DNA of 64,000 nt from assembly GCA_010093705.1 (NCBI GenBank), contig MU006106.1:113833-177832 (forward strand), given 5' to 3'. The translations under genes were made by a program, and so were the position numbers. The stretch is from Patellaria atrata CBS 101060. Its lineage: Eukaryota; Ascomycota; Dothideomycetes; Patellariales; Patellariaceae. Shown piece by piece: positions 1 through 11,232 of this stretch (within the stretch, counting starts at the first letter, position 1; the number at the start of each line of letters is the position of its first letter). A model generated the notes under the pieces. That model searched no databases. It was not told the DNA's origin and was given only the letters and a program-made list of their open reading frames with translations.

Positions 1-3000
1 AGGCGCCGATGGGAACTCTGTGGTGCTGGGGACGGACTCGGACGCGGATGTAGAAGGAGTAGTGGGAGAGTCGGGTGTGCTCGAGGAGGCCGGAGCGGTG
101 TATGTAGAAGTTAATGGTGGCGACAAAGACTCCGTTGTGACCAAAGAGGACTCGGACGCAGACGAGGATGGAGTGGTAGGTGAGTCAGGTGTGCTTGAGA
201 TGAAACGAGTCGTGTAGGTTGGCGCGGATGGTACTGACGAAGATTCCATTCCGCTTGATGTGGTTGTCGATGGTATTGTAGGGGAGTCGGGTGTGCTTGA
301 AATAGAGGGTATCGTATACGTGGATGTTGATGGCGACGAGGAAGCCTCCGCTGTGCTTGACGACAACTCTATCGATGTTGACAAGGTTGTGGGCGAGTCA
401 GGAGTACTCCACGAAGCAGGACTGGAAGAACTTGTAACATAGTATGACGTCGAAACCGGGGTGGAGGTCGAAGAAACCTGGCTTGAACTCATAATAGGAG
501 TGCTTGATGAAGGTAAGACCGGATTATCAGGAGTACTAGAAGTTGAGATGGTTGACGAAGAGGGTATGTAGTACGAAGTGCTGCTTGGGGTAATCAAGTT
601 GCTGCTCTCGCTGCCGAGAGACATTGAACTCGAAATCTCCAATGAGCTTGAACTGACTGGACTCTCAGGGGTTGAGGAGGTTTCTACCAAGCTCGACGTT
701 GAGCTGAGAATGATTGTAGGGGTGCTTGAACTAGCCGGGAAAGAGGTGAAAATATCGTATGTAGTCGAGCTCTCGGTGATAGGACTGTCAGGAGTCGACG
801 AGCTTGCTGCGAGACTTGAGGTCGTCATTGAGACATATGAGGTGTTCCATGATAGAAGGGAAGAAGTATAGTATGTAGGAACAGGGTTGCTGGTAGTGCT
901 CGGAGTAACGGGACTGTCAGGAATTGAGGAGCTGCTAGGGAGGAAATAGGTAGTGCTCAGAGTTAAAACAGAAGAGTAACTGGTCACCTCTGAGGGGCCT
1001 GTAGAGGAGGTTGTGCTAGCCGATTCAGTGGTAAAAGGGCTCTCTGGAGGAGATGAAGTTAGCGGGATGCTTGTAGATGATTCCGCTGAAACTACCGACG
1101 AGCTGTGATAAGTAGTCACGCTTAGAGAAGAAGAAGAGCCTGGAGTGACAGGACTCTCTGGCGTAGATGATGTTGTAGGATAACTAGAGCTAGGAGTTGA
1201 CAAGGAAGGAGCCGGGGAAGGCACGCTAGAAGTACTATAATAGATTGAACTCAGAGTTGTTGTGCCCGACATACTGCTGGACGGCGTGACAGGACTCTCC
1301 GGCGTTGACGAAGTTGAAAACACTGGAGATGAAGTCGTAGTGTTGGAATACATCGACGTTGTTGACGGTCCCGATGACGATGTTGGCAATGAGGGAACAA
1401 TCTCACTGGAACTATACGGACTGAAACTGCTTGATGGGACGTCGACACTCGAGCTCGGAATGACATCTGTGCTCGCAGCAGAAGATACTGACACGCTGCT
1501 AGGCTCCGTGACCGGGCTTCCGGACGTAGACGATGTAATCGCGCTGCTGGAGGAGCTAGGGATCTCTGAGGGAGTATATGTAGATGTCAGGTGAGTGCTT
1601 GAGGATACCGGTGTGGAACTTGTCGGAACATCGATGGTTGACACTGAAGAAGTGATTTCGAAACTGCTCGACGGTGTTACTGGACTTTCGGGGGTTGACT
1701 CGGTGCTTGACTCTACTACTGATGAAGAAAAGGTGGGTAGAATGTAAGTTGTTGTAAATGTCAAGATGCTGGTGGTCGGAATGACCTCGATCGATGATTC
1801 CGTAGTAGTATCAGGAAAAGATGGGACCGAAGATGTATCAATCGGGCTTGACGAGACGGTCGAATAGGATGTCGTCGAATTAGGGAATATCACTGTTGAC
1901 GTCGAAACGACGGAGGATGGAGTAGACGATACGCTAGAAGATGGCGTTACGGGACTGTCTGGTGTCGAACTTGACGGACTCAGTGTTGAAGGTGTATACA
2001 CCGGTGGGGTTGGGAAAGATGTGATGCTACCGCTGGCAGTCGATGAAGCTAGACTACTTGAAGTGCCTGTTGGATTATCCGGGGTAGACAATACCGGAAC
2101 GGCAGTGCTCGAGCTACTCTCATCAGAAGTATAATAGACCGACGAAGAGCTAGAGGATGGCGTTGCAGGACTATCTGGTGTGGACGATAGACTAACGGAG
2201 CTTGTTGGAAAACTGAAGCTCGAGGACAGCGATGGGAGGATGTAAGTAGTCGGAGTCACTGGAGAGCCCGTAGAGATAGATACAGTACCTGTCTCAGTCA
2301 ACGTGATGATGATGAGAGTTGTGCTGTCTTCGGAGGACGGGACAGGTGTTGAAGCTGTGATAATCTCCGAAGATGAAGAGACAGCCGTGACAGGACTACC
2401 CGGCGTTGAACTTGGTGGAAAGTAAAAGCACAAGGTTGAATCGGGTCCAGTTGTCCGTGTGTAGCATATAGACGTCTGGGGGGGAAAGGCCGCCGAGCTG
2501 GAAAAGCTGGTAGGTCCTACTGGAAAGGAGCTAGAGTTCGAATACGGATAAGGAGCGGAGCTGGAGCTTTGAGACACCGGCCCACCTGGCGTAGAGCTAG
2601 ACCCAAAATAAGAGCTCGTAAACACTGTATCAGTACCTGGGACCGTTAAAGTCGTCGAGCTATCTATCACCGAAGAGGACAGCGTGCCACCAGTGAAGGT
2701 TTCCGAAGAGGGCACAGTTGTTGTGGTAGTGAATTCAGACAAGGTTGGGGTGTCTGGCGACCCAGTGATTGTGGTGTCTGGACCATAAGAGGAATGTGGA
2801 GGAAATGAGTACCCATAGGTTGGAAGTGGGTAAGCTCCAGCGGAAACAGCTTGAGCAGTGCTAGTCTTACTGCAGGAAGACTTTATATCACGGGCATGCA
2901 GACCTATTAAAAGATGAGTCAGCTGAATTACTTATATCAGACTATAGTTTAAAATTTGGATGGTGCTATCATTGGGTATACGTAAAACTGGTCCATGGTT

Positions 3001-3254
3001 CGACTAACGTAGAATGAGATAGGGAAATGAAAACACCATCGTCTCATTGATACAAATTAGAGACACCAAGATGGAAAAAGTACTCCAAACAGTAATTAAG
3101 TTATAAGGAGCGGGCTCCTTCATTCGTTGATCTTGGTGAATTTTCAAAGGTTGGAATAGTAAAATATCAAAATACAAGTGAACTTACGAGGATCAAAGGT
3201 AGCAAGAACGCAAGAAGCCAAAGCATTGATGAGAAGGATCTTGGAGGCTCCCAT
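1..3254 (-). CDS. Secreted Ser/Thr-rich repeat protein, adhesin/mucin-like (3' partial)
   Basis: Joined exons on the minus strand: 3254-3188 and 2903-1, continuing beyond the left edge. The ATG at 3254 begins a typical signal peptide (MGASKILLINALASCVLA). A GTAAGT donor follows, and an AATAG acceptor restores phase. Exon 2 has no stop over about 2.9 kb, so at least 990 residues are present and the C-terminus is missing. After a short Cys-containing N-terminal stretch the protein is almost wholly Ser, Thr, Pro, Val and acidic residues, with a recurring block of the form SSTPxSPVT about every 35-45 residues. Such proteins are normally heavily O-glycosylated and sit at the fungal cell wall or outside the cell; a GPI signal might lie off the window. 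The role as adhesin or mucin is inference from composition. The gene would be missed by simple ORF calling because the long exon lacks its own ATG. Confidence 0.75.
37..2440 (-). repeat. Degenerate in-frame repeats of about 105-130 bp encoding SSTPxSPVT blocks
   Basis: Within the large exon the plus strand repeatedly reads GACAGGACTCTCCGGCGTTG or close variants. Examples start near 60, 176, 280, 397, 520, 656, 780, 905, 1028, 1147, 1284, 1508, 1676, 1946, 2068, 2161 and 2386. Each encodes an STPxSP core on the minus strand. Spacing is regular (about 105-135 bp) in the left half and looser to the right, so the right-hand copies look older or partly deleted. Confidence 0.7.
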
Positions 3255-6161
3255 CTTGACAATGAGGGAGATGCTTTGTTTCACTGCAAGAAAAGAATAG
3301 ACTGAGCTAGAGGTGTAAGAAAATGAAGGATAGCTCAAACGAATGAGAGCATAAAGAAGAAAACATCAACAGGGAGGCTGAGCGCCATTTTATAATAAGA
3401 GAGACCGCATATTACAAAATCCCTCTTTATGCTGTTGAACGAAGGGAGTTGGATCTAAGAGGATCAGTGAGCGGTGATCCCGGAAGCCTACATGCAGAAG
3501 CCGCGATATAAACCCGAATACGGTAGATAGTGTATTCTTTCAAGCAGCATGCAGTGGTCCTTCATATTCCCCGCCGCATTCTGTTGTCATGGCGTCAGTA
3601 TGCAACGTTTGATGAACAAGGTAGATAGACTGGTAAGTGGTAGGACGATTGAACCTCATTGGAAAGAATAATGTTAATCCCTGGATTCAAGTTCAAGTCC
3701 TGGGATGAAGAGGCTCGGTTTCGTCTGAAGATACTTGATCATTGGAAGGAGAAGAAGTACGTTTTCCGTGCCACAGCAGTTTAAAAGACAGCCTAGGTAA
3801 TGGACACGAGAGGCCATTGTCTTGCACAACGTACGCACGCAGCCGCATCGGAGAGTGTCACCGCCCAACTCAATATACTATTTACGTTACCCTAAGGCTT
3901 GGTTAAATATCGCACTGTGATTTCTTCGTTGATTACATTCTTTTTGAGATCATCGCGAGGTTCAGGAATTGGGTCAAAGCACCCGCGAACACGTAGGATT
4001 ACGAAAGACGTAAGGGACGAGATGAGAAAACGAAGAGACAACGTGTTTCCGACTCTATGTTTAGTATAACACGAGAATTGTAGGTAAGGTACCCGAGGTG
4101 CCGTGTAACTTAGGAAACAGCCTGCCCTGAGAACTTTATAGTATAAAGCTGTCAATTTTCGTTTGAAATGCATCGTACCTGAGCAAGCTGCATGCATTCC
4201 CATCTTAAGATGAAACTTGCTATCCGGTTACCAGGGAACTAGCGGTTCAAACTTGGACTTCGCAGACTCTGTTTCCTTGTGTACGCGGGTCCCATGAAGT
4301 TTGCTCTTGAACAACGACTTTCAGCCAGTAAAGTATAGGAAAATGCGGACAGATACGAAACGCACTGCTGAGATCAGGGACTTTAGGAAGACTATAAGGA
4401 AAGTGAAAACGTGTTCAACATTAGGAATAGTGTCGATGAATTCCAGTTCTAAGAAGACAGATCATTGGAGGAAGATACTTCTCATATTCGAGCGGGGATT
4501 CTGTCCGCAAAGCTCCTGTAATACGAGCACAGAGTCGGATGGGATGAGTATGTTGTACAAGTGTTACAAAGTATGATCAACAACCTCGTCCCAAAAATGG
4601 CTCCTTTGACCTCCTCCGAGCCTAAGGGAAAGGAGCTACGACAATTCCCCTCGTTTGAAAGANNNNNNNNNNNNNNNNNNNNNNNNNNNNNNNNNNNNNN
4701 NNNNNNNNNNNNNNNNNNNNNNNNNNNNNNNNNNNNNNNNNNNNNNNNNNNNNNNNNNNNNNAAAGAAAAAATCTAACTTTAGAGAAAAGGACGGAGTTC
4801 TAAGGTCAGAGAATGTTGAGGTGAACATTATTGGAACCGCAAAGTAAGAATTTCCACATCTTCCTATCCCAAGATCTCACGCTAAAAAGCGTCTCTTGGC
4901 AACCCTTTCCCATCATGATTAGCCTCCAAGAGTTTTAGAGAAGTTCTGCCGAAACGGGTAGCCAAGCTCATATCCCGTGACTTCGCTTGTCCAAAAAGGT
5001 ATCGCACGAACCCCTAATTGGATAATCGCTTCGAACAAGGTCTCCGATCCACACTTCCCCATGAGAAACAGCTCGGTGCTTTTCCCGCCATAACTGTGAA
5101 TCGTCGCAAGACCGTTCGTCGAAAACTAATTTTCTTTTTAACCTTTTAAGCTTTTTGAGTAGGATTTGGAATTTGGAATTCTGAAAAAGCCACCGCCAGG
5201 TCCGTCACCGTGTCGTCACTGGTCAGTGAAAGAAAGGACCGGTCTGGAGCCGCCCGCTAAAACGGGCGCTTTACAGTAGAGCACCTGTAAGTGAACGGCG
5301 ACGGGGACGAATCGGCAGTTTCCATACTAGAAAATGACTCGGGAAAGAAAGAGGCTGTGTCAATTTGTGTGATAGTCCGACAGTCTCTACCTTGCTCATG
5401 CCCTTGTTGTCAGTTTTCTCTACGAAAGTGGAGAGAAAGACGGCACAGATAGAGCTACAGTAGATTGATAATCGTCAAAGTCTCGACAAGATCGACAATA
5501 GTCCGGAGAGGACCTTCGAGAAATACTGTTAGGTGAGTTGGCGTAGGGAGACGCGTCGCACTCAACGAGGGGGTGGCGAATTTTATATCTCGAGTCACTA
5601 GAGGTGAGTAAACAGCAAGAGAAAAGGCAAATCCTCAAAACTGTTTTTTATTTCCTTTTCCTTAAGTTACTATTACCTTATATTAGACGTTATCAAAACG
5701 CCAATAGGTCGTAAAAGCTGGACCTTGAGTATGTAATAGTACAATAAACCATTCGATCCATCCTTCTAGATAACTTGAATAACCGATCCTCTGATGATCA
5801 AAAGAACCTTTGACATTTCTGTCGTATTAATCTCAAGCGATGCACGGAGAAACATTACCGCCATCGTGTAGTGTATGTGAAATGAACAAGGGACCATCAA
5901 AGAAGCTGCCCCTGAACGTTGCGAACATCACCCACAAACATGGGGATAACGAAGTGTACGCCTATGACTCCGCCCTAACCAACCGAGACCACCAATGAAG
6001 CGGAGAGCTTTCTACAAGCTTAACGCCTGTCCTGCTCCTCTTAAAAATGCGCTCTTTGTAGCGCCGTGTCACGTCTCCTGAAGAGGTAGTTCGCGTTTTT
6101 CCGACTCTGCGGTAAGTGAAATAATAGAAAATAAGATTTCAATAAAAGATATGGTGGTAGA
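3255..6161. other. Intergenic region with an assembly gap, no supported gene
   Basis: About 2.9 kb between the secreted repeat protein and the gene ending at 6162. Open frames here are short, lack recognisable motifs and are interrupted. It contains the 100-N gap. The part next to 3254 should hold the promoter of the repeat protein. I see no RNA gene or transposon signature. Confidence 0.5.
4663..4762. other. Assembly gap (100 Ns)
   Basis: Exactly 100 consecutive undetermined bases. A round 100 usually denotes a scaffold gap of unknown real length, so distances across it are not reliable. Frames reading through it are artefacts. Confidence 0.98.
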
Positions 6162-7621
6162 TCAACTGGTCGTAGTTGTATCATCCCATATGTTGCCATC
6201 AATGAAAGCAGCAAATTCACCAGGGGTGATGTTGCCACCGCTGGTACTGCTGGCTCTTGTCATTGAGTCAGCAAAACCTCCAGCAAATTCGAAACCGAAT
6301 CCAGTGTAGGGATTGTTAAATCCATCTGTGCAAGCAGAGGTAGGATTGCCAACGAAATGATCCGCTGCATCGGTGGTTGTATCCAGCGTGATTGGACCTG
6401 GAGCTAGAGTTTGCTCCATGCCACCTGAAGATACATTGGGGAAATTATTTCGCGATTTCGAGGAGGGATTCGGGTTGTAGCTATAGAACGGTTGCTGTTG
6501 CGGGATCATGTCACTGCCAGACATGAAGAAGAAGGATCGAGGATCGCTGGGATCCAAAGCAGACCCTAACATTTGTTGGGATTCCGGAGGCAGTGAGGGC
6601 GAAAACGGGCTGACATTACCATACGGGTTTATGAAGCGTTGACTGCCATGATCCCATGTCATTGGCATGGCAGCCATTGAAGTTGGTGAGAAAGGTGTGA
6701 AGTTCTGGAAAGGCTGCGATACAGGCATGTTCGTGCCATCCATCGCTCCCTCACCTTCCTGCTTTGCCATGATGGTATTATTTTCTTCCATGAATGGCTG
6801 AGCGATCGAGTCTTGTCGTGACGCGTTTGTTCTTACTGGACTAGTCGATTTTGGGGAAACTTGAGCGGATTGAGGAGGTTGAGAAGGTTGAGCAGGTTGT
6901 ATTGGCATAGACATGCGGCGGTCTAGCTCCGGCCGTGATGTACCGTCGGACTCGTTGTTGACGTAGGATTGTTGCTGGTATTTAGGTGAATCTTGGGGGT
7001 TAGCAACCGACGCTGATCTCTGATGAGTACTTGGTCGAAACCCTTGCGAAGAGCCTGGGTAGGGAGACTGTCGGAAAGAGGAGGGTGAACGATGTATCAT
7101 TTGAGGGGGTAACATTTGAGATTGAAACATGCCTTGAGGCATCGTCGGATTGATAAAATGAGGTGCATTGGGATAGGGACTAGTCAGGCCCCCTCCCACC
7201 TGTTGGAGGTAAGCTGCTCTCGTTGCATGCTGCGTGGCAAGATATGCCTGCAGTCTTCTGCTGAAGCCCTCGGACGTGGTATTTAGATGAGCGGTCAGCC
7301 GCATGTACTGGGTGTTGACATCTTCATCCTCTTCCTCATACATTTCTTCGTTCACGACATCTTGTTCAGTAACGCGCAATCCGCGACCTGTACGTTTCTT
7401 GTGGATCTCTGATGCTCGTCTAGCTGATTCGATCCGAGCCTCAAGACTTCGATCACTCCGCCTGGAAGCAGCTATATATGCTCTATGATGCATATCGTTA
7501 GTATTAAGCTGCTTAACGGAATAATACTCGATCATCATTACCTTTCTTGATTTTCCTCGTGAGTTCGTTCCGTCTTGATGGGCTTCACCACGGGAAGCGA
7601 TCCTGTTCTGACAGGAGGCAT
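6162..7621 (-). CDS. Conserved fungal protein of unknown function, disordered Gln/Pro/Ser-rich tail
   Basis: Joined exons 7621-7542 and 7482-6162, 466 aa. The intron has donor GTAATG, a perfect TACTAAC branch site and a CATAG acceptor. Splicing replaces a spurious upstream reading with a start MPPVRTGSLP leading into a charged block ending AYIAASRRSDRSLEARIESA. Residues about 20-125 are charged, predicted helical and include an EEEDED patch; they look like the conserved core. The rest (about 130-466) is low complexity, rich in Pro, Gln, Ser, Asn and Met, with a Gly/Phe-rich patch near the end. I recall similar N-terminal blocks in other ascomycetes annotated only as hypothetical, but cannot name a domain. 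The layout would suit a nuclear cofactor, which is a guess. The gene stands alone, with more than 5 kb of gene-poor DNA upstream. Confidence 0.75.
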
Positions 7622-8537
7622 CTCTTTGAAAAGTAGAAATTCCAACAAACAATGTAGTTGATGGATTCAAAAAAAATAAAAAAAAAATTAAAAAAACAAT
7701 AGAATGAATTGATAAAAAATCTAGATTTAAGAGATGGGCTGTCGCATATATCTTTGACGTTTGGCGTCTGAAGGGAATATTTGTGTAAACAAGGGCTCAA
7801 TAGAAGAAGGTTCGTGTCACTTCCCAATCAAGAAGCTATCTTTATGAGGTATGTTCAGGTACGCACGAGTGACGAAGGGAGTGGCGACGAAGGATAACTT
7901 ATTGGAACCTTCGACCTTAGGTAGTTCTTTGTCTCGATTGTCGGTAACTGACTAGAACGCGATTCAGAAGGATTTCCGGGGTTCAAGATCGGGAGCTATG
8001 CGGATGGCTCCTACCCGTTCAGATCTTGGGAACTTGGGAAGAAGGGGCGAAGGTGGAGTAGCTTCTACAAGTTAAAAGTAGTTGATGGTAAGTGGCGTTT
8101 CCTTACAAACAACGCGTGAATAAGTTTGACATGGGGCCGGGGAGGTTAAATGCTCGGTTACAGTGTTTACTTTGCCTGGAAACAAGAGTGATGAGAGGAT
8201 GATGGGTGAAAGAGGCGAGGCGAAAGGATCCGGCCAAACGATCGACTGAGTACAAAGGAGAAGACGGGGAGGAAAGCAGTTGATAAAAGATTTCGGGGCG
8301 AAGAAGGAAGAAGGAAGAACGAGCAGATTTGCCATGACTTCCCATGCAGCAGGGCCCCAGCAGCCCAGCAGGCCTTGAGCGTAGCAGCGTGTGGGAGGGT
8401 TTGGCAAAGTAGAGTAAAGTTGGGTGTCATAAGTGTGAGATCTCAAAAAGGTTGGCCGCTGTGGCCGGGCTGGAACTAGACCGGGGGAACTTTTGAAATT
8501 TGGGGGTGGTACCTTACTCAAAAGAGCCGGGAGATTC

Positions 8538-8578
8538 GTGAGCTACGTGAGCTGGGTGAGCTGGGTGAGCTGCGTGAT
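8538..8578. repeat. Tandem repeat, 9-bp unit GTGAGCTGG, about 4.5 copies
   Basis: Four consecutive units read GTGAGCTAC, GTGAGCTGG, GTGAGCTGG and GTGAGCTGC, followed by a partial unit GTGAT. Short minisatellite in non-coding DNA. Confidence 0.9.
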
Positions 8579-9000
8579 GGGAATTTGTGGGAACGGATAT
8601 GGGAAACAGCTACGACCCAGCAGTGAAAAGACGGGAAGAACGGGAAGAACGTATGTGTGTTCCCCCTCTTCGATCGACCAAGGACCCTCCACTTTTCTCG
8701 GAAGGTCTATGGTTGCTAATCGGAACTAGCAGGGAAGGAATGAGATCCCTTGTACCTTCCACCAGTTCTAACACTTTCGGTTGTAACTTTGCACCTAAAA
8801 CACTTTGCAAAGCAAACTTGCACCTTCCCACACTTTGCAACTTGCACCTTCCAATAACTGATCAAAAACGGTTGAACCATTTAAGACGTGAGGGGTCAAG
8901 AAATGCCTTGTATCATTACGGTATCTGTGCCCTCGGCTGCCCTGGTATCCCGTGGTATCAAGATTGACCGGGCGCAGACGGGCAAAGAGACCGGCTCTCC

Positions 9001-9025
9001 CATCCCATCCCATCCCATCCCATCC
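9001..9025. repeat. Microsatellite (CATCC)5
   Basis: Five perfect copies of CATCC. Non-coding. Confidence 0.95.
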
Positions 9026-9169
9026 ATAAGTCGCGGCACTTTTTTGGTGATGCCGAGGAGGTTCTTCCGCCTGTCTCTGATTGGAAGATCTCGTTTTGAT
9101 CTCACGACGCTAGGATCGTGGATTTGCGATAAACGAGCTGGGCCAAGAGTTTCCCGACAAAAGTGACAG

Positions 9170-9222
9170 CAGATGTTGCAGATGTGCAGATGCGCAGATA
9201 TGCAGATGTGCAGACGTGCAGG
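9170..9222. repeat. Tandem repeat, 8-bp unit CAGATGTG, six to seven imperfect copies
   Basis: Units include CAGATGTTG (9 bp), CAGATGTG, CAGATGCG, CAGATATG, CAGATGTG, CAGACGTG and a final CAG. The changes are mainly single transitions, as in a minisatellite that is decaying. Confidence 0.9.
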
Positions 9223-10017
9223 GCTATCAAAACGATCACAGCTCTTTGGATCGCAGTGGATGGGAAGCTGCAACCTAACCTACCTTAACCGTAACCTACG
9301 GTACTGTTAGTATAACTAGCACCCTCATAACGCATTTCCACCCCTTACCACCACTCCCCTACACCACCAGGGGTTAAAGGGTTAAACACTTCCAGGTTAG
9401 TTTCAAGAGTCGCTCGAGCCGGTATAAGAATAGGGGGTTTGACCTTGAACGGAGAAACGGCGACCCTAAAAGCCTTGTCTGAGACAAATTGACCACTGGT
9501 CTCTTAGATGTTACTTACACAAAGAAAGACGGGAGGGCCACAGGTTATGGTTGAAGGAATGGCAGGCATAACCCGCATCTTCTCCCCTAAACTTCGAGAA
9601 CCACTCCGCTAGGAGCATTAGTGGTCTGCGCTAGAACTGGAGCGAAATCTCACTGCTACGACAACCTGGACAGGTATGTCTTCCCATGAACGCGCTTACT
9701 CGAGCATGGACCGTGATATGCAGTATGTAATATAGGGGGTTATATTGCATGGAAACGGGATGTAAAGTGTAAATGGGTCAAGATAAAGATCGAGAAAGTC
9801 ATTTGTCCGTCGTATGCCGACAGACAACAGACGACAGACTACAGAAGATTCTGTTGGAGTAGCAATCCAATGGATGGGTGACTAATACTGTATCTTTAAG
9901 AGCATCTGAGCTGGAGGTCCAGTATGACCTTGCAGATAAGCACCTCTGCTTTCTTGCTAGCTTCCATAGCCCACCGAACCGTACCACCAGCCATCCATGG
10001 ATCCGTTGGAATTATTT

Positions 10018-10051
10018 GAGATTTGAGATTTGAGATTTGAAATTCGAGATT
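10018..10051. repeat. Tandem repeat, 7-bp unit GAGATTT, about five copies
   Basis: Three perfect GAGATTT units followed by GAAATTC and GAGATT. Non-coding. Confidence 0.9.
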
Positions 10052-10623
10052 GTTGGAACCTGGGATTTCCCTTAAATCCGGCGATTGAAACCCAATACCA
10101 GTCGGATGATTGGTTGCTGCCAGGTTGCTCAGAATGAAGCCGGTCCTACGGTGGTGCATGGCAAAACTCCCGTTACCAAAGATTAGGGAAAACTCAATCT
10201 CAGAGGCACAGATGGTGTGACCTAAAGATCTCATTTGTGCTCGCCTCATCTCCTCGCTCCTTTTCCTCCCTTGCTCTCTTTTCGGCTCTCCCGTCCAGGC
10301 TCATGTTTTCCTTGGAGTTGAAGTCTGCTGTTTTGTGTAAGCTGTAGACATCGATTAATCGATTCGTATGTCAAGTGATGGCGCTTCCCCATGTTCGGAT
10401 TACATCCCAAAACTAGAAAGACAAAAGGTTAGTAAGACACCTTAGATAGTAGCCGAGGCAGCTTGATTCTCGCTTGTTGACCTTTCTTGCAACTTCTGTT
10501 TCATTCAATATATCTACACTAAGGTCACCTTACGTCTTGTTGACGTTTACAGTCTACAGTAAGTAGAACTAGGTGGAACTGGTTCTAGTCTCTCCGGACA
10601 AATGAGATTTTCCGCCGAGAGTC

Positions 10624-11232
10624 TAAGGTAGCTCGACTTTAGAACGACCTCCAAACTTCAAACTCTTCAAACCCTTCATAGACAATGGAAGACAAAATGT
10701 ACGATACAGTACATACGATCACGAGTCCCAAAAGCTAGTGTTGCGCAAGCGTGAAGCATTTGAGCAACCCTTAAGCTAACTCGTTACCTAGACTACATCC
10801 CCTCGATCTCTCTTTCATCTTACAGCGTTGGGTTGTGGAGCAGGTTCCCGAATGTAACCTACCATTCTACGGTTCATAGAGATTGTGAACTTCAATCGTA
10901 TCAAAGGTATTTTCTGTTTAAGGTAAAAAGCTCACAAGATAGTAAGACAACGGATTTCTTGGCTCTTATTCATAGACCAATCCTTTCGAGCGGGGAGAAC
11001 AGAGCTTTTATAGCTAAGGTAAGGTACATGCCGACTGACCACTCCGATACTTCCTAGTTCCTACAGTCTACTTAAGAATTTCAACAACTATAGACCCCCC
11101 TCTGAAAGATTAGAGGTTAAGGTACCTCCTATCTTCCATCACAAATCAGAAGCTTTCTCGTTAATCCCGAATCCAGTCTCACCCTATCGTCTGCGCCCAA
11201 GAGTCACCTGATTCAGACGCAGTGCTAAGGTA
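10624..11232. repeat. Cluster of TAAGGTA heptamers
   Basis: TAAGGTA occurs on the plus strand at 10624-10630, 11015-11021, 11020-11026, 11118-11124 and 11226-11232, with a near-match (TAAGGTC) near 10521. Other intergenic copies lie at 4085, 20810, 24454 and 50726, and the reverse complement TACCTTA at 9281, 52113 and 57184. Five copies within 609 bp is far above chance for a 7-mer. Function unknown. Confidence 0.7.

Noticed and set aside
20-1594. Plus-strand frames in the repeat region (20-217, 260-442, 578-871, 1262-1594)
   Set aside because: They are antisense to the minus-strand repeat exon. Their regular composition mirrors the repeats, and several start at GTG or TTG rather than ATG.
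4561-4828. Open frames running through the N block on both strands
   Set aside because: They exist only because undetermined bases cannot give stops.
8072-9273. Several overlapping frames of 75-149 codons on both strands
   Set aside because: They use non-ATG starts or conflict with one another, carry low-complexity or simple-repeat sequence and show no domain.
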